Source: Gammaproteobacteria bacterium
Lineage (GTDB): Bacteria; Pseudomonadota; Gammaproteobacteria; Competibacterales; Competibacteraceae
Assembly: GCA_020846135.1 (NCBI GenBank)
Contig: JADLEK010000030.1
Location: 57,697 to 121,696 of the forward strand
Direction of reading: 5' to 3'
Length of the DNA: 64,000 nt
Shown piece after piece: positions 21,512 to 30,810 of this stretch (positions within the stretch are counted from its first letter, which is position 1; each line of letters starts with the position of its first letter). A program made the translations under genes and the position numbers. The notes under the pieces are model-generated. The model was given only the letters and a program-made list of their open reading frames with translations. It was not told where the DNA came from and did not search any database.

Positions 21512-22062
21512 ATGTCACTGGTGGTTAGTTATACCCTAGATCGTACAACCGCATCGTCGGCATTGGCGGCGAGTGGGATCGTTTCGCCATCGAGAACGAG
21601 GCCCGGAATCTGCGGACTCCCAACATGATGGGGCGGCCGATTGACAAGTTCATCATTGGCGACACGACCCGCATGTTTCTGTTCGCCATGCTGGATTGCT
21701 CGCGGCTCTTGGCCAGACCGTTTACCCGTCCCTATCGCTGCGATTCGCCGCAGTGGCGGCGCTTCATGGAAATGACCCTGGAGCCGACCCGTGAGGGCGC
21801 CGTTGAACTCCGGCGCCGGTTGTTGCGGGTGGAGCCGGTGGAGCATCCGATCGCCTTCACCGTTGCACCCGCTGACTCGCCTCAGGGTTTTGTCAAGCGC
21901 TGCAGTATTTGTAATCGGCGGCGACTGCAAAACCGCTGGCTGCTGGAGACCGACGAGGCAGCGCACTGGGGATTGCTGGCGAAAACCGGCGAATGTCCGG
22001 TGATCTATGGGATCTGCGAAAACTGTCAAAAGACCGCGCTGCCGGTGGCTAGCGACACTTGA
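21512..22062 (+). pseudogene. PAS-like sensor protein gene with a frameshift near its start
   Basis: The natural protein appears to start at ATG 21512 (MSLVVSYTLD). After about ten codons the frame must shift by one base near 21541 to continue YNRIVGIGGEWDRFAIENEA and then the long open frame to 22062. The shifted frame has a TAG at 21526, so the two parts cannot be read as one. The body resembles short PAS-type proteins of unknown function: GRPIDKFIIGDTTRMFL, FTRPYRCDSPQWRRFMEM, and a C-terminal cysteine cluster KRCSICNRR ... YGICENCQK that could bind metal. A missing base in the assembly is as likely as a true mutation. If translated from 21625 the protein would lack the PAS start. Confidence 0.7.
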
Positions 22063-22070
22063 ACCCGCCT

Positions 22071-22604
22071 ATGAAAACGCTCGAAACGCTGCTGGAACGA
22101 ACCATCCTGCTCAGTCGCTGGCTGCTGGTCCCGCTGTACCTGGCGCTCATCGCCGTACTGATGCTGTTCACGGTCAAAGCCTTCCAGGAAGTCATCCACC
22201 TGTTTGCCGCTATTAGCAGCCTCAGCGAGGTCGGGCTGGTTTTATCGGTGCTGTCACTGATTGATATGACGCTGGTCGCCAATTTGCTGGTGATGGTCAT
22301 CCTCAGCAGTTACGAAACGTTCGTTTCCAATCTGGATGTCACCGAGGATCAGGAAAAACCGGACTGGATCAGCAAAACCGACGCCGCCACGATCAAGATC
22401 AAGCTGGCCGTCGCTGTTGTCGCCATTTCTTCCATTCACCTGCTCAAGGCGTTTATGACCGGTGTAGCGCAAAAGGAGGATGTACCCCTGTGGAGCAATC
22501 AGGTGTTCTGGCTGGTGGTGATTCACCTGACATTCGTGGTGTCGGCGCTGATCATGGCAGTGATTGACCGGGTTGCCTTCGCACATCATCGGACGCACTC
22601 ATAA
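22071..22604 (+). CDS. UPF0114 (YqhA/TIGR00645) membrane protein
   Basis: 177 aa from the ATG at 22071, 8 bases after the preceding stop. Three or four membrane helices are seen at about 16-40, 55-88, 108-128 and 138-160. The conserved loop SSYETFVSNLDV followed by PDWISKTDAATIKIKLA identifies the UPF0114 family. Function is not established. Confidence 0.9.
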   Translation: MKTLETLLERTILLSRWLLVPLYLALIAVLMLFTVKAFQEVIHLFAAISSLSEVGLVLSVLSLIDMTLVANLLVMVILSSYETFVSNLDVTEDQEKPDWISKTDAATIKIKLAVAVVAISSIHLLKAFMTGVAQKEDVPLWSNQVFWLVVIHLTFVVSALIMAVIDRVAFAHHRTHS

Positions 22605-22622
22605 TGAAAGCGTCCTGATGAT

Positions 22623-23480
22623 TCAAAAGGACTGTCGGCCCACCCAGTCGCGGGCGAACTGCCAGGCCGCTCGGCCACTGCGCGATCCGCGTTGCAAGGC
22701 CCATTGCAACGCCGCCGTCCGGACCGACTCCTCCAGTCCGGCGCGCCAGCCCAGTTGCTCCAGCCAGTAGCCGACTATCGCCAGATAGTCGTCCTGGCTA
22801 AACGGGTGAAAGGCCAGCCACAGTCCGAACCGTTCCGAGAGCGAGATTTTCTCCTCCACCGCTTCGCCGTAATGCAACTCACCCTCGACCAGACGGGCCT
22901 CCTGGTTGTCGCGCAGATATTCGGGCAGCAAATGACGGCGATTGGACGTCGCGCATAACAGCACGTTGTCGGGCGTCGCGCTGATTGACCCGTCCAGCAT
23001 CGCCTTAAGCGCCTTGTAACTGGGATCGTCGGCCTCGAACGACAGGTCGTCGCAATAAATCAGGAAGCGCTCGGGGCGGTCGAACAGCGGATCAACGATG
23101 TCTGGCAGATCCAGCAGATCGTGCTTTTCGACTTCGATCAGCCGCAAGCCCCGGTCGGCGTACTCATTCAGCAGCGCCTTGACCAGCGAAGATTTTCCGG
23201 CACCGCGCGCGCCCCACAACAGGGCGTGATTGCAGGGCCGCCCCGCCAGGAACTGGCGCAGATTCAGATCCAGCGCTGTTTTCTGGCGGTCGATCCGTTG
23301 CAGATCGGCTAGTCGCAGTTGATGCGGATGTCGCACCGGCTGGAGAACGCCGCGCTGACCGGATCGCCGCCAGCGGAAAGCCCGGTAGCGATCCCAATCG
23401 GGTGATGCGGGCGGTTCCGGCAGCAGCGCATCGACCCGGTCCAGAGTCGCGATCAACCGCGCCGCCAGCGCTGCATCCAT
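22623..23480 (-). CDS. DUF815-type P-loop ATPase
   Basis: 285 aa. Walker A is GARGAGKSSLVKALL. Walker B is RFLIYCDDLSFE. The sensor-like segment LLCATSNRRHLLPEYL and the SLSERFGLWLAFHPFSQDDY stretch match the DUF815 family of AAA+ proteins. Role unknown. The 3' end is convergent with the UPF0114 gene, and the start is 2 bases past the prc stop, so it is the second gene of a prc operon. Confidence 0.9.
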   Translation of the reverse strand: MDAALAARLIATLDRVDALLPEPPASPDWDRYRAFRWRRSGQRGVLQPVRHPHQLRLADLQRIDRQKTALDLNLRQFLAGRPCNHALLWGARGAGKSSLVKALLNEYADRGLRLIEVEKHDLLDLPDIVDPLFDRPERFLIYCDDLSFEADDPSYKALKAMLDGSISATPDNVLLCATSNRRHLLPEYLRDNQEARLVEGELHYGEAVEEKISLSERFGLWLAFHPFSQDDYLAIVGYWLEQLGWRAGLEESVRTAALQWALQRGSRSGRAAWQFARDWVGRQSF

Positions 23481-23482
23481 GT

Positions 23483-25591
23483 TCAGCGACTCATGACCAG
23501 GGCGCTGTTTGATCCCATCAGCCCGACCAGATCGGCGACAATCCGGGCGCTTTCCTCCAGCGCCGCATCGGGAACGACACTGTCTTTGCCTTCGGGAATG
23601 TCATCACCGGGTTTGAGCGGCGGTAGCCCTTTGGCGCTGCGATAGCGGTTTTCACGCTCACGCTGCCAAGCCTCGATCTGCTCCCGTTCGGTTCGGCGCC
23701 CGCTTTCCAGCAGCGAGACCGTAGTCTTGTCGCGTTGTTGCCGGGTGAACTCGAGATCGCGCAGGAACGCCTGGTAATCGGGATTGCTGGCAGTGCGAGT
23801 CTGATGCCGCCGGGCCAGTTCCGGGGTCAACGCCGCCAGTTGCCGGTTGTCGCGATAGCGGGTGGCAGCGATCTCGTCCCAAGGCAGCGCGTTCTTCTGG
23901 GCGCTCTCGCCGGTTTCTGCGCTGTCCATGATCGAGGGAATCGCGACATCCGGCTGCACCCCACGATGCTGGGTGCTGCTGCCGTTGACCCGGTAGAACT
24001 TGGCGATAGTCATTTTCAACTGGCCCTGTGGGTCCTTGGCCTTGGTCAGGCGGTTCAGATCCACCAGGGTTTGCACCGTACCCTTGCCGAAAGTCGGATC
24101 GCCGATGACGATGCCGCGCCCATAGTCCTGGATCGCGCCGGCGAAAATTTCCGAGGCCGAGGCGCTGGCGTGATCGACCAGCACCGCCAGTGGCCCGGTG
24201 TAGACTGGGGCCGGTTCGCTGTCCTCTTCGACCTCCACATCGCCATCGGCCTGCCGAACTTGCACCACAGGCCCATCGCCAATGAACAGGCCGGTCAAAT
24301 CGACCGCTTCCTGCAGCGAGCCGCCGCCATTTTCGCGCAGATCCAGCACCAGCCCGTCAATTTTGCCGTTGAGTTCGTTCAGTAACCGCCGGACATCCCG
24401 GGTGGTGCTGCGGTAGTCGGCTACGCCACGCCGGGCGGCGTCAAAGTCGCTATAGAACGCCGGAACGGTAATCACGCCGATTCGCAGTTCGCGGTCATCA
24501 GCGCCTTTTATCGGCTTAATTTCACTCTTGGCGGCCTGCTTTTCCAGCTTGATGGTGTCGCGCACCAAGCGAATGGTTTTTTCCGCCGCCGCCGCCCCGG
24601 CCTTTCCAGGCAACACTTTCAGCCGCACCACCGTGCCACGCTGGCCGCGAATCCGGTCCACCACATCATCAAGCCGCCAGCCGACCACATCCAGCCAGGT
24701 CCCATCATCGCCCTGGGCGACAGCCACGATCTTGTCACCCGCTTTGATCTGCTGGCTCAGATCTGCGGGGCCGCCTGTGACCAACTCTACCACGGTGACC
24801 TGCTCGTCCTCCATCCGCAGCACACAGCCGATCCCTTCCAGGGACAGGCGCATCTGGATGTTGAAATTCTCGGTATTGCGGGGGGAAAAGTAGGCGGTAT
24901 GCGGATCGAAGGCCTGGGCGACCGCATTCATGTAGAGCTGAAACACATCGTCACTGCTGGATTTCAGCGCCTGATGCAGGCGGTTGTCGTAGCGCTTGCT
25001 CAGCAACTCGCGGGCGGCAGACTGATCCTTGCCCGACAGCATCAGGGTCAGCATTTCGTGTTTGAGCCGCTTGCGCCAGAGTTCGTCGAGTTCCGCCGAG
25101 GTTTTAGCCCAGGGCGCGTCCTTGCGATCCACGATCAGCGATTCGTCAACGTCAAAGCGGAAGTTCTGTTTCAGCAGGGCCTGGATGCGGACCGTGCGAT
25201 CCGCCAGTCGGCGCAGGTAAAGATTGAAGATCTCGTAAGCCGGCTGCAAGTCGCCCTTTTTCAGGGCGTCGTCGAACCCGTTACGGTATTTTTCGAAGCC
25301 GGCGATATCGCCCGCGAGGAAGTAGGAACGACTAAAATCGAGATCGTCGAGATAGTGGGTAAGAACCAGGGCGGACAGTCGGTCGTCCAGTTTACTTTGC
25401 CGGTAATGGTTCTGGGTCAGCAGCTTGGCGATGGTCTGATCTAGCGAGATCAGCCGGGCGGTTGGGGCCAGGGGTTTGACGTCAATGACGTCCATGCCCG
25501 GATCAGCCGGTTTGGCGAAGGTTCCTGGCAGGCTCAGGACCAGCAATAGAGAGAACAGAAAGAGAGGCTTCAAGTTTTTCAGGTTAGGCAT
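23483..25591 (-). CDS. prc: Tail-specific (C-terminal processing) periplasmic protease
   Basis: 702 aa with a signal peptide (MPNLKNLKPLFLFSLLLVLS, cleaved after GTFA). It degrades or trims periplasmic proteins from non-polar C-termini, including cell-wall enzymes. A long N-terminal region precedes a PDZ domain (about 245-330, with MRLSLEGIGCVLRMEDEQV). The S41 peptidase core contains VLDLRENGGGSLQEAVDLTG, the catalytic serine in DHASASASEIFAGA and the lysine in DPTFGKGTVQ. The C-terminal DUF3340-like region follows. It is the first gene before the DUF815 ATPase. Confidence 0.95.
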   Translation of the reverse strand: MPNLKNLKPLFLFSLLLVLSLPGTFAKPADPGMDVIDVKPLAPTARLISLDQTIAKLLTQNHYRQSKLDDRLSALVLTHYLDDLDFSRSYFLAGDIAGFEKYRNGFDDALKKGDLQPAYEIFNLYLRRLADRTVRIQALLKQNFRFDVDESLIVDRKDAPWAKTSAELDELWRKRLKHEMLTLMLSGKDQSAARELLSKRYDNRLHQALKSSSDDVFQLYMNAVAQAFDPHTAYFSPRNTENFNIQMRLSLEGIGCVLRMEDEQVTVVELVTGGPADLSQQIKAGDKIVAVAQGDDGTWLDVVGWRLDDVVDRIRGQRGTVVRLKVLPGKAGAAAAEKTIRLVRDTIKLEKQAAKSEIKPIKGADDRELRIGVITVPAFYSDFDAARRGVADYRSTTRDVRRLLNELNGKIDGLVLDLRENGGGSLQEAVDLTGLFIGDGPVVQVRQADGDVEVEEDSEPAPVYTGPLAVLVDHASASASEIFAGAIQDYGRGIVIGDPTFGKGTVQTLVDLNRLTKAKDPQGQLKMTIAKFYRVNGSSTQHRGVQPDVAIPSIMDSAETGESAQKNALPWDEIAATRYRDNRQLAALTPELARRHQTRTASNPDYQAFLRDLEFTRQQRDKTTVSLLESGRRTEREQIEAWQRERENRYRSAKGLPPLKPGDDIPEGKDSVVPDAALEESARIVADLVGLMGSNSALVMSR

Positions 25592-25638
25592 GGTGGTTCT
25601 CGACGGGTCTTCGACGGGTCGCGCTGCCCGGAATTACC

Positions 25639-26604
25639 TCAGGACACTGAGGTCGCTGAGGGTTCTGGGGATGCTGGGGGTGTTGGGGATGCTGGGGGTG
25701 TTGGGGATGCTGGGGGTGCTGGGGGTGCTGGGGGTGTTGATGAGGACGACGACGATGAAGAGGACGATGAAGGATGCACTAGGGCAATATCAGTGGCGAC
25801 GGGTTGCTTGCCATTCGGTTCGGCCAGAGTGAACTCGAAAATGTGATTACGGGACGGCAGTTTCATGACGTTGAAGCTGTCCGGCAAGCTGGAATCATGG
25901 AAAAATGCGGTCCGGTACGGTGAATCGGAATCGCGGGAGTCGGTTTTCCACAGATAGGGCGACAATTTGACCAGAAAACGCATGAAACCAAAGCTCTTGT
26001 TGTCATCGTGGTGATAGCAGTAGCCGCGCACCCGTGATCCCATCGCTCCCCAGATCGGCGAAAAGTAGTCATCGCCCCGGGTCGGCAACAGTCCCGGCAC
26101 CAGGTAGCCGGAGACGTACATATCGGATTCACGGCGCAGTTCTTCGGATACGTTATCGAACGCCAGCGCTTCTACCCGACAGCCTTTGTTTTGCAGGGCG
26201 CGAACCACCTGCACGAAATCGCCATCGCCAGTGACCAGCAGCACCCGGTCCAGGTTCTCGGATTGCAGCAGCACGTCCACCGCCATGTCGAGATCGGCGT
26301 TAGCCTTGCCATAGCGGTTGCCGGCCTCGTCCTGAAACCACTTGACCCGCTTTTCAATGACTTTGTAGCCCAGTTCGCGCAGGGCTGACTGATAGGCGCG
26401 GGCCTTGTCGCGATAGACCGTGTTAGTTTCAGCGCGTTCTTCATCGTAGGATAAATAGACGTTCAGGCGCAGCGGTTCAGCATGATCACGGCAGGCGAAT
26501 TCGCGCAAGACATCGTATTGCATCCGCTGCCCACCATTGCGGGAGATGTTGGCGGCGTCGACATAAACGCCTACTTTAGCGTGAGATTTGAGTTCGGTCG
26601 TCAT
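25639..26604 (-). CDS. NYN-domain (LabA-like) protein with Ser/Pro-rich tail
   Basis: 321 aa. The N-terminal NYN/PIN-like nuclease domain is clear: VGVYVDAANI with the first acidic residue, LNVYLSYDEE, KANADLDMAVDVLL and VLLVTGDGDFVQVVRALQNKG. These supply the conserved Asp residues for metal-dependent RNA cleavage. A second globular part follows (GYCYHHDDNKSFGFMRFL). The end is low complexity: eleven serines, then PPAPPASPTPPASP-like repeats encoded by short DNA repeats, so tail length may vary between strains. RNA is the likely substrate by family, and the target is unknown. Confidence 0.88.
   Translation of the reverse strand: MTTELKSHAKVGVYVDAANISRNGGQRMQYDVLREFACRDHAEPLRLNVYLSYDEERAETNTVYRDKARAYQSALRELGYKVIEKRVKWFQDEAGNRYGKANADLDMAVDVLLQSENLDRVLLVTGDGDFVQVVRALQNKGCRVEALAFDNVSEELRRESDMYVSGYLVPGLLPTRGDDYFSPIWGAMGSRVRGYCYHHDDNKSFGFMRFLVKLSPYLWKTDSRDSDSPYRTAFFHDSSLPDSFNVMKLPSRNHIFEFTLAEPNGKQPVATDIALVHPSSSSSSSSSSSTPPAPPAPPASPTPPASPTPPASPEPSATSVS
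25668..25740 (-). repeat. 18-bp tandem repeat encoding the Pro-rich tail
   Basis: The plus strand shows about three units of GGGGATGCTGGGGGTGTT followed by GGGGGTGCT variants. On the coding (minus) strand these give TPPASP/PPA units. An adjacent run of TCA/TCG/TCC codons gives the serine tract. Confidence 0.85.
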
Positions 26605-26839
26605 GATATTCGTTCTATACTCGAAAATGATGTGAGTGAATTCAAGGCATTGACTTGAGTAAGCCGGGACGGTTAGCGTGATGTTTTTATCAGGACCTGC
26701 CGTCAGCCACGGTATTCTAACAATTTTTAACGGGTGGGCGGCGGGAACTGCGTCGCCGGTTTGCGCGATCTGCGAGGGAAGATTAGTTTTTCAATGGGTT
26801 GGACTTGCTATGGCGCGGCACAAAAATTGCTTAAAAGGC

Positions 26840-27502
26840 TTATTTCAGCTTCTGATGAATATCGATCAGCCGCGCTTCTTCGCCCATCACCACCAGTACA
26901 TCGCCTGCCGCCAGCAGATAATCGGCATTGGGAACAAACGGCGCGGTTTTTTCCGCCGCCGGCTTGATGGCGATGACCTGCGCCCGGTAGCGGGCCAGCA
27001 AATCCAAATCGGTCACCTTTCGCCCAATGAAACTGGCGGGCGCCTGCACGGTAATGACGAAGCAGCCATCGCCCAGCGCCACTGCATCCAGCAGTTTTGA
27101 TCGGGAATAATGAATCAGATGAGCGGTCTTGACCGCGATTTCCTGTTCGGGTTGCACCACGTCGCTGGCGCCGATCAAGGTCAGAATTTTGGCTTGATCG
27201 GCGTTAGCAGCCTTGACCAGCACCCGGGGAATGCCCAGTTCCCGTAGATAATGGGTCAACAACACGCTGGTCTCAAAGCGCTCGCCCACGTCCACCGCCA
27301 CTACGTCCATGCCACGAATGCCGAGATCCTTGAGCGCTTCACGGTCGGCTACATCAGCGACAACCGCTTTGCCGACATAGCGCATGATTTCCTGCACCCG
27401 TCCCTCGTCGCGATCCACCGCCATGACCTCGTCGCCCAGTTCATTCAGCACTCGGGCCAGATGAAAGCCAAAAGTTTCCAGACCCATGACCGCAATGCGC
27501 AT
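26840..27502 (-). CDS. TrkA/KtrA-type potassium channel regulatory subunit
   Basis: 220 aa from the ATG at 27502, with GGAG about 9 bases upstream. Longer starts add only non-conserved residues. The RCK-N Rossmann domain begins MRIAVMGLETFGFHLARVL and continues DRDEGRVQEI, DVADREALKDLGI and DVVAVDVGERFETSVLLTHYL. The RCK-C domain (about 135-220) shows DLLARYRAQVIAIKP and AGDVLVVMGEEARL. Such proteins gate K+ uptake by binding nucleotides on the cytoplasmic side of a KtrB/TrkH pore. No pore gene is next to it, so it acts with a partner elsewhere. Confidence 0.92.
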   Translation of the reverse strand: MRIAVMGLETFGFHLARVLNELGDEVMAVDRDEGRVQEIMRYVGKAVVADVADREALKDLGIRGMDVVAVDVGERFETSVLLTHYLRELGIPRVLVKAANADQAKILTLIGASDVVQPEQEIAVKTAHLIHYSRSKLLDAVALGDGCFVITVQAPASFIGRKVTDLDLLARYRAQVIAIKPAAEKTAPFVPNADYLLAAGDVLVVMGEEARLIDIHQKLK

Positions 27503-27722
27503 GATTCGGACTCCAAGGAGGTTAAGGTGAGCGCTCATGTCGGTCCAGGGATGAAGCGCGACGCCATCAGAATTCACAGGGACCGTGGGAAATGCCCTGT
27601 AGCAAGACTTCATCCATTTTCCAATACGAGCGGATTATTTTAAATTGTTATTTTCGTTGCGTACAGAGCGAATTGTGATAAAACCGCAACTCAACAACAC
27701 CCGCCTGCTTCCAGGACGCGCC

Positions 27723-28325
27723 ATGATCTTTTACGACAAGCCTTATTTCGAAGCCTGTGAACAGAACAAGAACCCGATTCTGACCGTATTGCAGGAGATT
27801 TTTACTGAACCGGGTCTGATTCTTGAGATTGGCGCGGGAACCGGGCAGCATGCCGTTCATTTTGCGCGAGAATTGCCCCATCTGGACTGGCAGCCGACCG
27901 ATCAAGCCTATTATCTGCCCGGCATTCGATTATGGATCGCCGAAGCGAATTTACCGAATCTGAGGCAACCCTTAGCGCTGGATACTTGCTGTGAATCCTG
28001 GCCGATCACTCTGGCAAATGGCGTATTTTCCGCTAATACCACTCACATTATGAATTGGCTGGCAGTGGAGGGTTTATTCCGGGGAATTGGTCGGGTGTTG
28101 CAACCAGGCGGAGCGTTTTGTCTGTATGGGCCATTCAACTATGGCGGTCGCTACACCAGTGCGAGTAACGCCGAGTTTGACGCCATGCTGAAACAGCGTG
28201 ACCCGGCTAGCGGGATTCGGGATTTTAATGATCTCGGCCGACTCGCTCGTGATAACGGCCTGCGGTTTCAGCGCGACTATCCAATGCCTGTCAATAACCG
28301 CATACTGGTCTGGGTGCGGGATTAA
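27723..28325 (+). CDS. DUF938 SAM-dependent methyltransferase family protein
   Basis: 200 aa from ATG 27723 (CAGGACGCGCC upstream). The start KPYFEACEQNKNPIL is the DUF938 signature. SAM motif I is ILEIGAGTGQHAVHFA, with WQPTDQA as the acidic motif II. SANTTHIMNWLAVEGLF and LYGPFNYGGRYTS follow in the order expected of the family. Substrate unknown. Its 3' end overlaps a short minus-strand ORF by 35 bases. Confidence 0.9.
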   Translation: MIFYDKPYFEACEQNKNPILTVLQEIFTEPGLILEIGAGTGQHAVHFARELPHLDWQPTDQAYYLPGIRLWIAEANLPNLRQPLALDTCCESWPITLANGVFSANTTHIMNWLAVEGLFRGIGRVLQPGGAFCLYGPFNYGGRYTSASNAEFDAMLKQRDPASGIRDFNDLGRLARDNGLRFQRDYPMPVNNRILVWVRD

Positions 28326-28446
28326 CTAAGCTAACCAATTCAATCAACAATACCTCAATTCGGCGATGGCGCAACGAATCCGGGATCGTAAGCTGAATAG
28401 TTTCCGGGGCATTTTCATAGATTTCACGAATTGCGTTTATCGTCAT
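28291..28446 (-). CDS. 51-aa antitoxin-like small protein, orphan
   Basis: Start ATG at 28446 with AGGAGA 7 bases upstream. The translation begins MTINAIREIYENAPETIQL, then IPDSLRHRRIEVLLIEL, and ends in the methyltransferase gene. It resembles short antitoxin-like proteins of similar form (an AIREIY start, then a helix and strand with HRRIEVILLPL). The last dozen residues lie over the neighbouring gene and look unnatural, so the 3' end may be lost. No toxin gene is next to it. The upstream stretch 28447-28588 is AT-rich and non-coding. Confidence 0.5.
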   Translation of the reverse strand: MTINAIREIYENAPETIQLTIPDSLRHRRIEVLLIELVSLVNPAPRPVCGY

Positions 28447-28642
28447 TTAGATTCTCCTATCCTGCATTTTTTAAAGGGATGACTAAAAAATAAATTAACT
28501 AATTAATCAGTTAGTTATGACTAAATAATCCAGCAGTGGCTCGAAAGTTCAGCACCAGCACACAGGCCACCACCAACCATTTTATAGAATGGTAATATAC
28601 CTACATTGTGTTCCATTGCCCTTTCACCAAGGTTTTATCTCC

Positions 28643-30682
28643 ATGACCAACCCCTTACTCACTGCGATTGATCTGCCCTCTTTCGCCGCCATCCAGCCGG
28701 AACATGTTGAACCGGCCATCGATCATCTACTGACCGCCAACCGCGCCGCGATTGAGCAACTCCTTGCCGCCAGCGCCGAACCAACCTGGGACATGCTGAT
28801 TCAGCCACTGGAGGAACTGGACGACCGCCTGAACCGGGCCTGGTCGCCGGTCAGTCACTTAAATGCTGTGCAGGATTCCCCAACCCTGCGCGCCGCCTAT
28901 AACGCCTGCCTGCCCAAACTCAGCGCCTATCACACTGAACTCGGCCAGCATCAGGGCTTGTATCAAGCCTATCAGCGCATCGCCAACGGTCCGGAATACG
29001 CCCGGCTCGATGCTGCACAACGTAAAGTCATTGACGATGCTCTGCGCGATTTCCGGCTGTCCGGCATTGCCCTGCCCCCGGAACAGCGCGCCCGTTACAA
29101 GGGCATTCAGCAGGAACTGGCCTCGCTCAGCGCCAAATTCTCGGAAAACACGCTGGATGCCACTCAGGCGTGGAACAAGCATTTGACCGATGAAGCGCAA
29201 TTGGCCGGGCTGCCGGAATCCGCTCGCGCCCTGGCCTGCCAGACCGCCGAGCAGCGCGGGCTGGGCGGCTGGTTATTAACCTTGGAATTGCCTTCCTATC
29301 TGCCGGTGCTGAACTACGCCGATGACCGGGAATTACGGCGGGAACTGTACAGCGCCTACTGCACCCGCGCCTCGGATCAGGGGCCGAACGCCGGGCAGTG
29401 GGATAACGGGCCGGTGATCGAGCAGATTTTGGCGCTGCGACATGAGCTGGCGCAATTACTCGGTTTCCGCGATTACTGTGAAGATTCCCTGGCGACCAAG
29501 ATGGCGGATTCGCCCGACCGGGTGCTGGATTTTCTCAACGATCTCGCCCGTCGCGCCAAATCCCAGGCGCAACGCGAATTCGCCGAATTGCAGGCCTTCG
29601 CTCGTGAGCAGTTCAGCGCCCCGGCGCTGGAAGCCTGGGACATCGGTTATTACGCCGAAAAGCTGCGCCTGCATCGCTATCAACTCTCGCAGGAAGAAGT
29701 GCGGCCCTATTTCCCGATCACCCGAGTCCTTCCCGGCTTGTTCACCGTCGCCGAACGACTGTTCGGGGTGACGATTCGCACGCTGGAAGGGGTGGAAACC
29801 TGGCATCCCGACGTGCAGGTTTATGAAATCGTTGATGCTGCCGGAGTCCAGCGCGGGCGGTTCTATCTGGATTTATACGCCCGTCCCCACAAGCGGGGCG
29901 GAGCCTGGATGAATGGCTGTCTGGCGCGGCGGCGATTGGGCGATGCGGTGCGGACGCCGGCGGCCTATCTGGTGTGTAATTTCAGCCCGCCGGTGGGTCA
30001 CGATCCAGCCCTGTTGACCCATAGCGAAGTGGTTACCATGTTCCACGAATTCGGTCACGGCTTGCATCATCTGCTGACCACCGTGGATTACCTGCCAGTG
30101 ACCGGGATTCATGGCGTTGAATGGGATGCGGTGGAGTTGCCGAGTCAGTTTCTGGAAAACTGGTGCTGGTCGCGGGAGGCGCTGGCGGGGCTGACCGGGC
30201 ATTATCAAACCGGCAAATCGCTCCCCGATGAACTGTATCAGCGAATGCTGGCGGCCAAGCACTTTCAGGCGGGGATTCTCATGGTGCGGCAACTGGAGTT
30301 CAGCCTGTTCGATTTCCGGCTGCACCGCGACTATGACCCAGCGCGCGGCGGGCGGGTGCGGGAGGTTTTGGATACCGTGCGGCAACAGGTGGCCGTGATC
30401 TTCCCGCCGGACTGGAACCGCTTCCCGAATGCCTTTACCCACATCTTCTCGGGCGGCTATGCGGCGGGTTATTACAGCTACAAATGGGCGGAAGTGCTGG
30501 CGGCGGATGCGTTTAGCGCCTTTGAAGAAAACGGGATTTTCGATGCGGCGACCGGGGCGCGGTTCCGGGAGAATATTCTGGAAGTAGGCGGTTCACGTCC
30601 CGCGCTGGCCAGTTTTGTGGCATTCCGGGGACGGGAGCCGCAGATTGAGCCGTTATTAAGGCTCAGCGGGATTGCCGGATAA
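28643..30682 (+). CDS. prlC: Oligopeptidase A (M3 metallopeptidase)
   Basis: Cytoplasmic zinc endopeptidase degrading oligopeptides and cleaved signal peptides. 679 aa from ATG 28643, as in E. coli PrlC (680). The zinc site is HEFGH at residues 468-472 with the third ligand downstream in GVEWDAVELPSQFLENW. The FSGGYAAGYYSYKWAEVLAAD segment near the C-terminus is diagnostic of the M3 family. The upstream ATG at 28589 is discarded because it adds a non-conserved leader. Confidence 0.97.
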   Translation: MTNPLLTAIDLPSFAAIQPEHVEPAIDHLLTANRAAIEQLLAASAEPTWDMLIQPLEELDDRLNRAWSPVSHLNAVQDSPTLRAAYNACLPKLSAYHTELGQHQGLYQAYQRIANGPEYARLDAAQRKVIDDALRDFRLSGIALPPEQRARYKGIQQELASLSAKFSENTLDATQAWNKHLTDEAQLAGLPESARALACQTAEQRGLGGWLLTLELPSYLPVLNYADDRELRRELYSAYCTRASDQGPNAGQWDNGPVIEQILALRHELAQLLGFRDYCEDSLATKMADSPDRVLDFLNDLARRAKSQAQREFAELQAFAREQFSAPALEAWDIGYYAEKLRLHRYQLSQEEVRPYFPITRVLPGLFTVAERLFGVTIRTLEGVETWHPDVQVYEIVDAAGVQRGRFYLDLYARPHKRGGAWMNGCLARRRLGDAVRTPAAYLVCNFSPPVGHDPALLTHSEVVTMFHEFGHGLHHLLTTVDYLPVTGIHGVEWDAVELPSQFLENWCWSREALAGLTGHYQTGKSLPDELYQRMLAAKHFQAGILMVRQLEFSLFDFRLHRDYDPARGGRVREVLDTVRQQVAVIFPPDWNRFPNAFTHIFSGGYAAGYYSYKWAEVLAADAFSAFEENGIFDAATGARFRENILEVGGSRPALASFVAFRGREPQIEPLLRLSGIAG

Positions 30683-30712
30683 TTTGACCGTTGCTGTCGG
30701 CAATTTTTAAGC

Positions 30713-30782
30713 CGTCATACCCGCGCAAGCGGGAATCCAGCGTTTCAGCGGCTCACTGGATTCCTGCATTCGCGGGTATGAC
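30713..30782. repeat. Extragenic palindrome (GTCATACCCGCG type)
   Basis: A 27-bp imperfect inverted repeat has outer arms GTCATACCCGCG and CGCGGGTATGAC and inner arms AATCCAG/CTGGATT. It forms a long hairpin after prlC and before the convergent gene at 30811, so it may end transcripts from both sides. A related half-unit lies at 42926-42946. Confidence 0.85.
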
Positions 30783-30810
30783 GACCAAGAATATTGAGCG
30801 ACAGTCCCAA

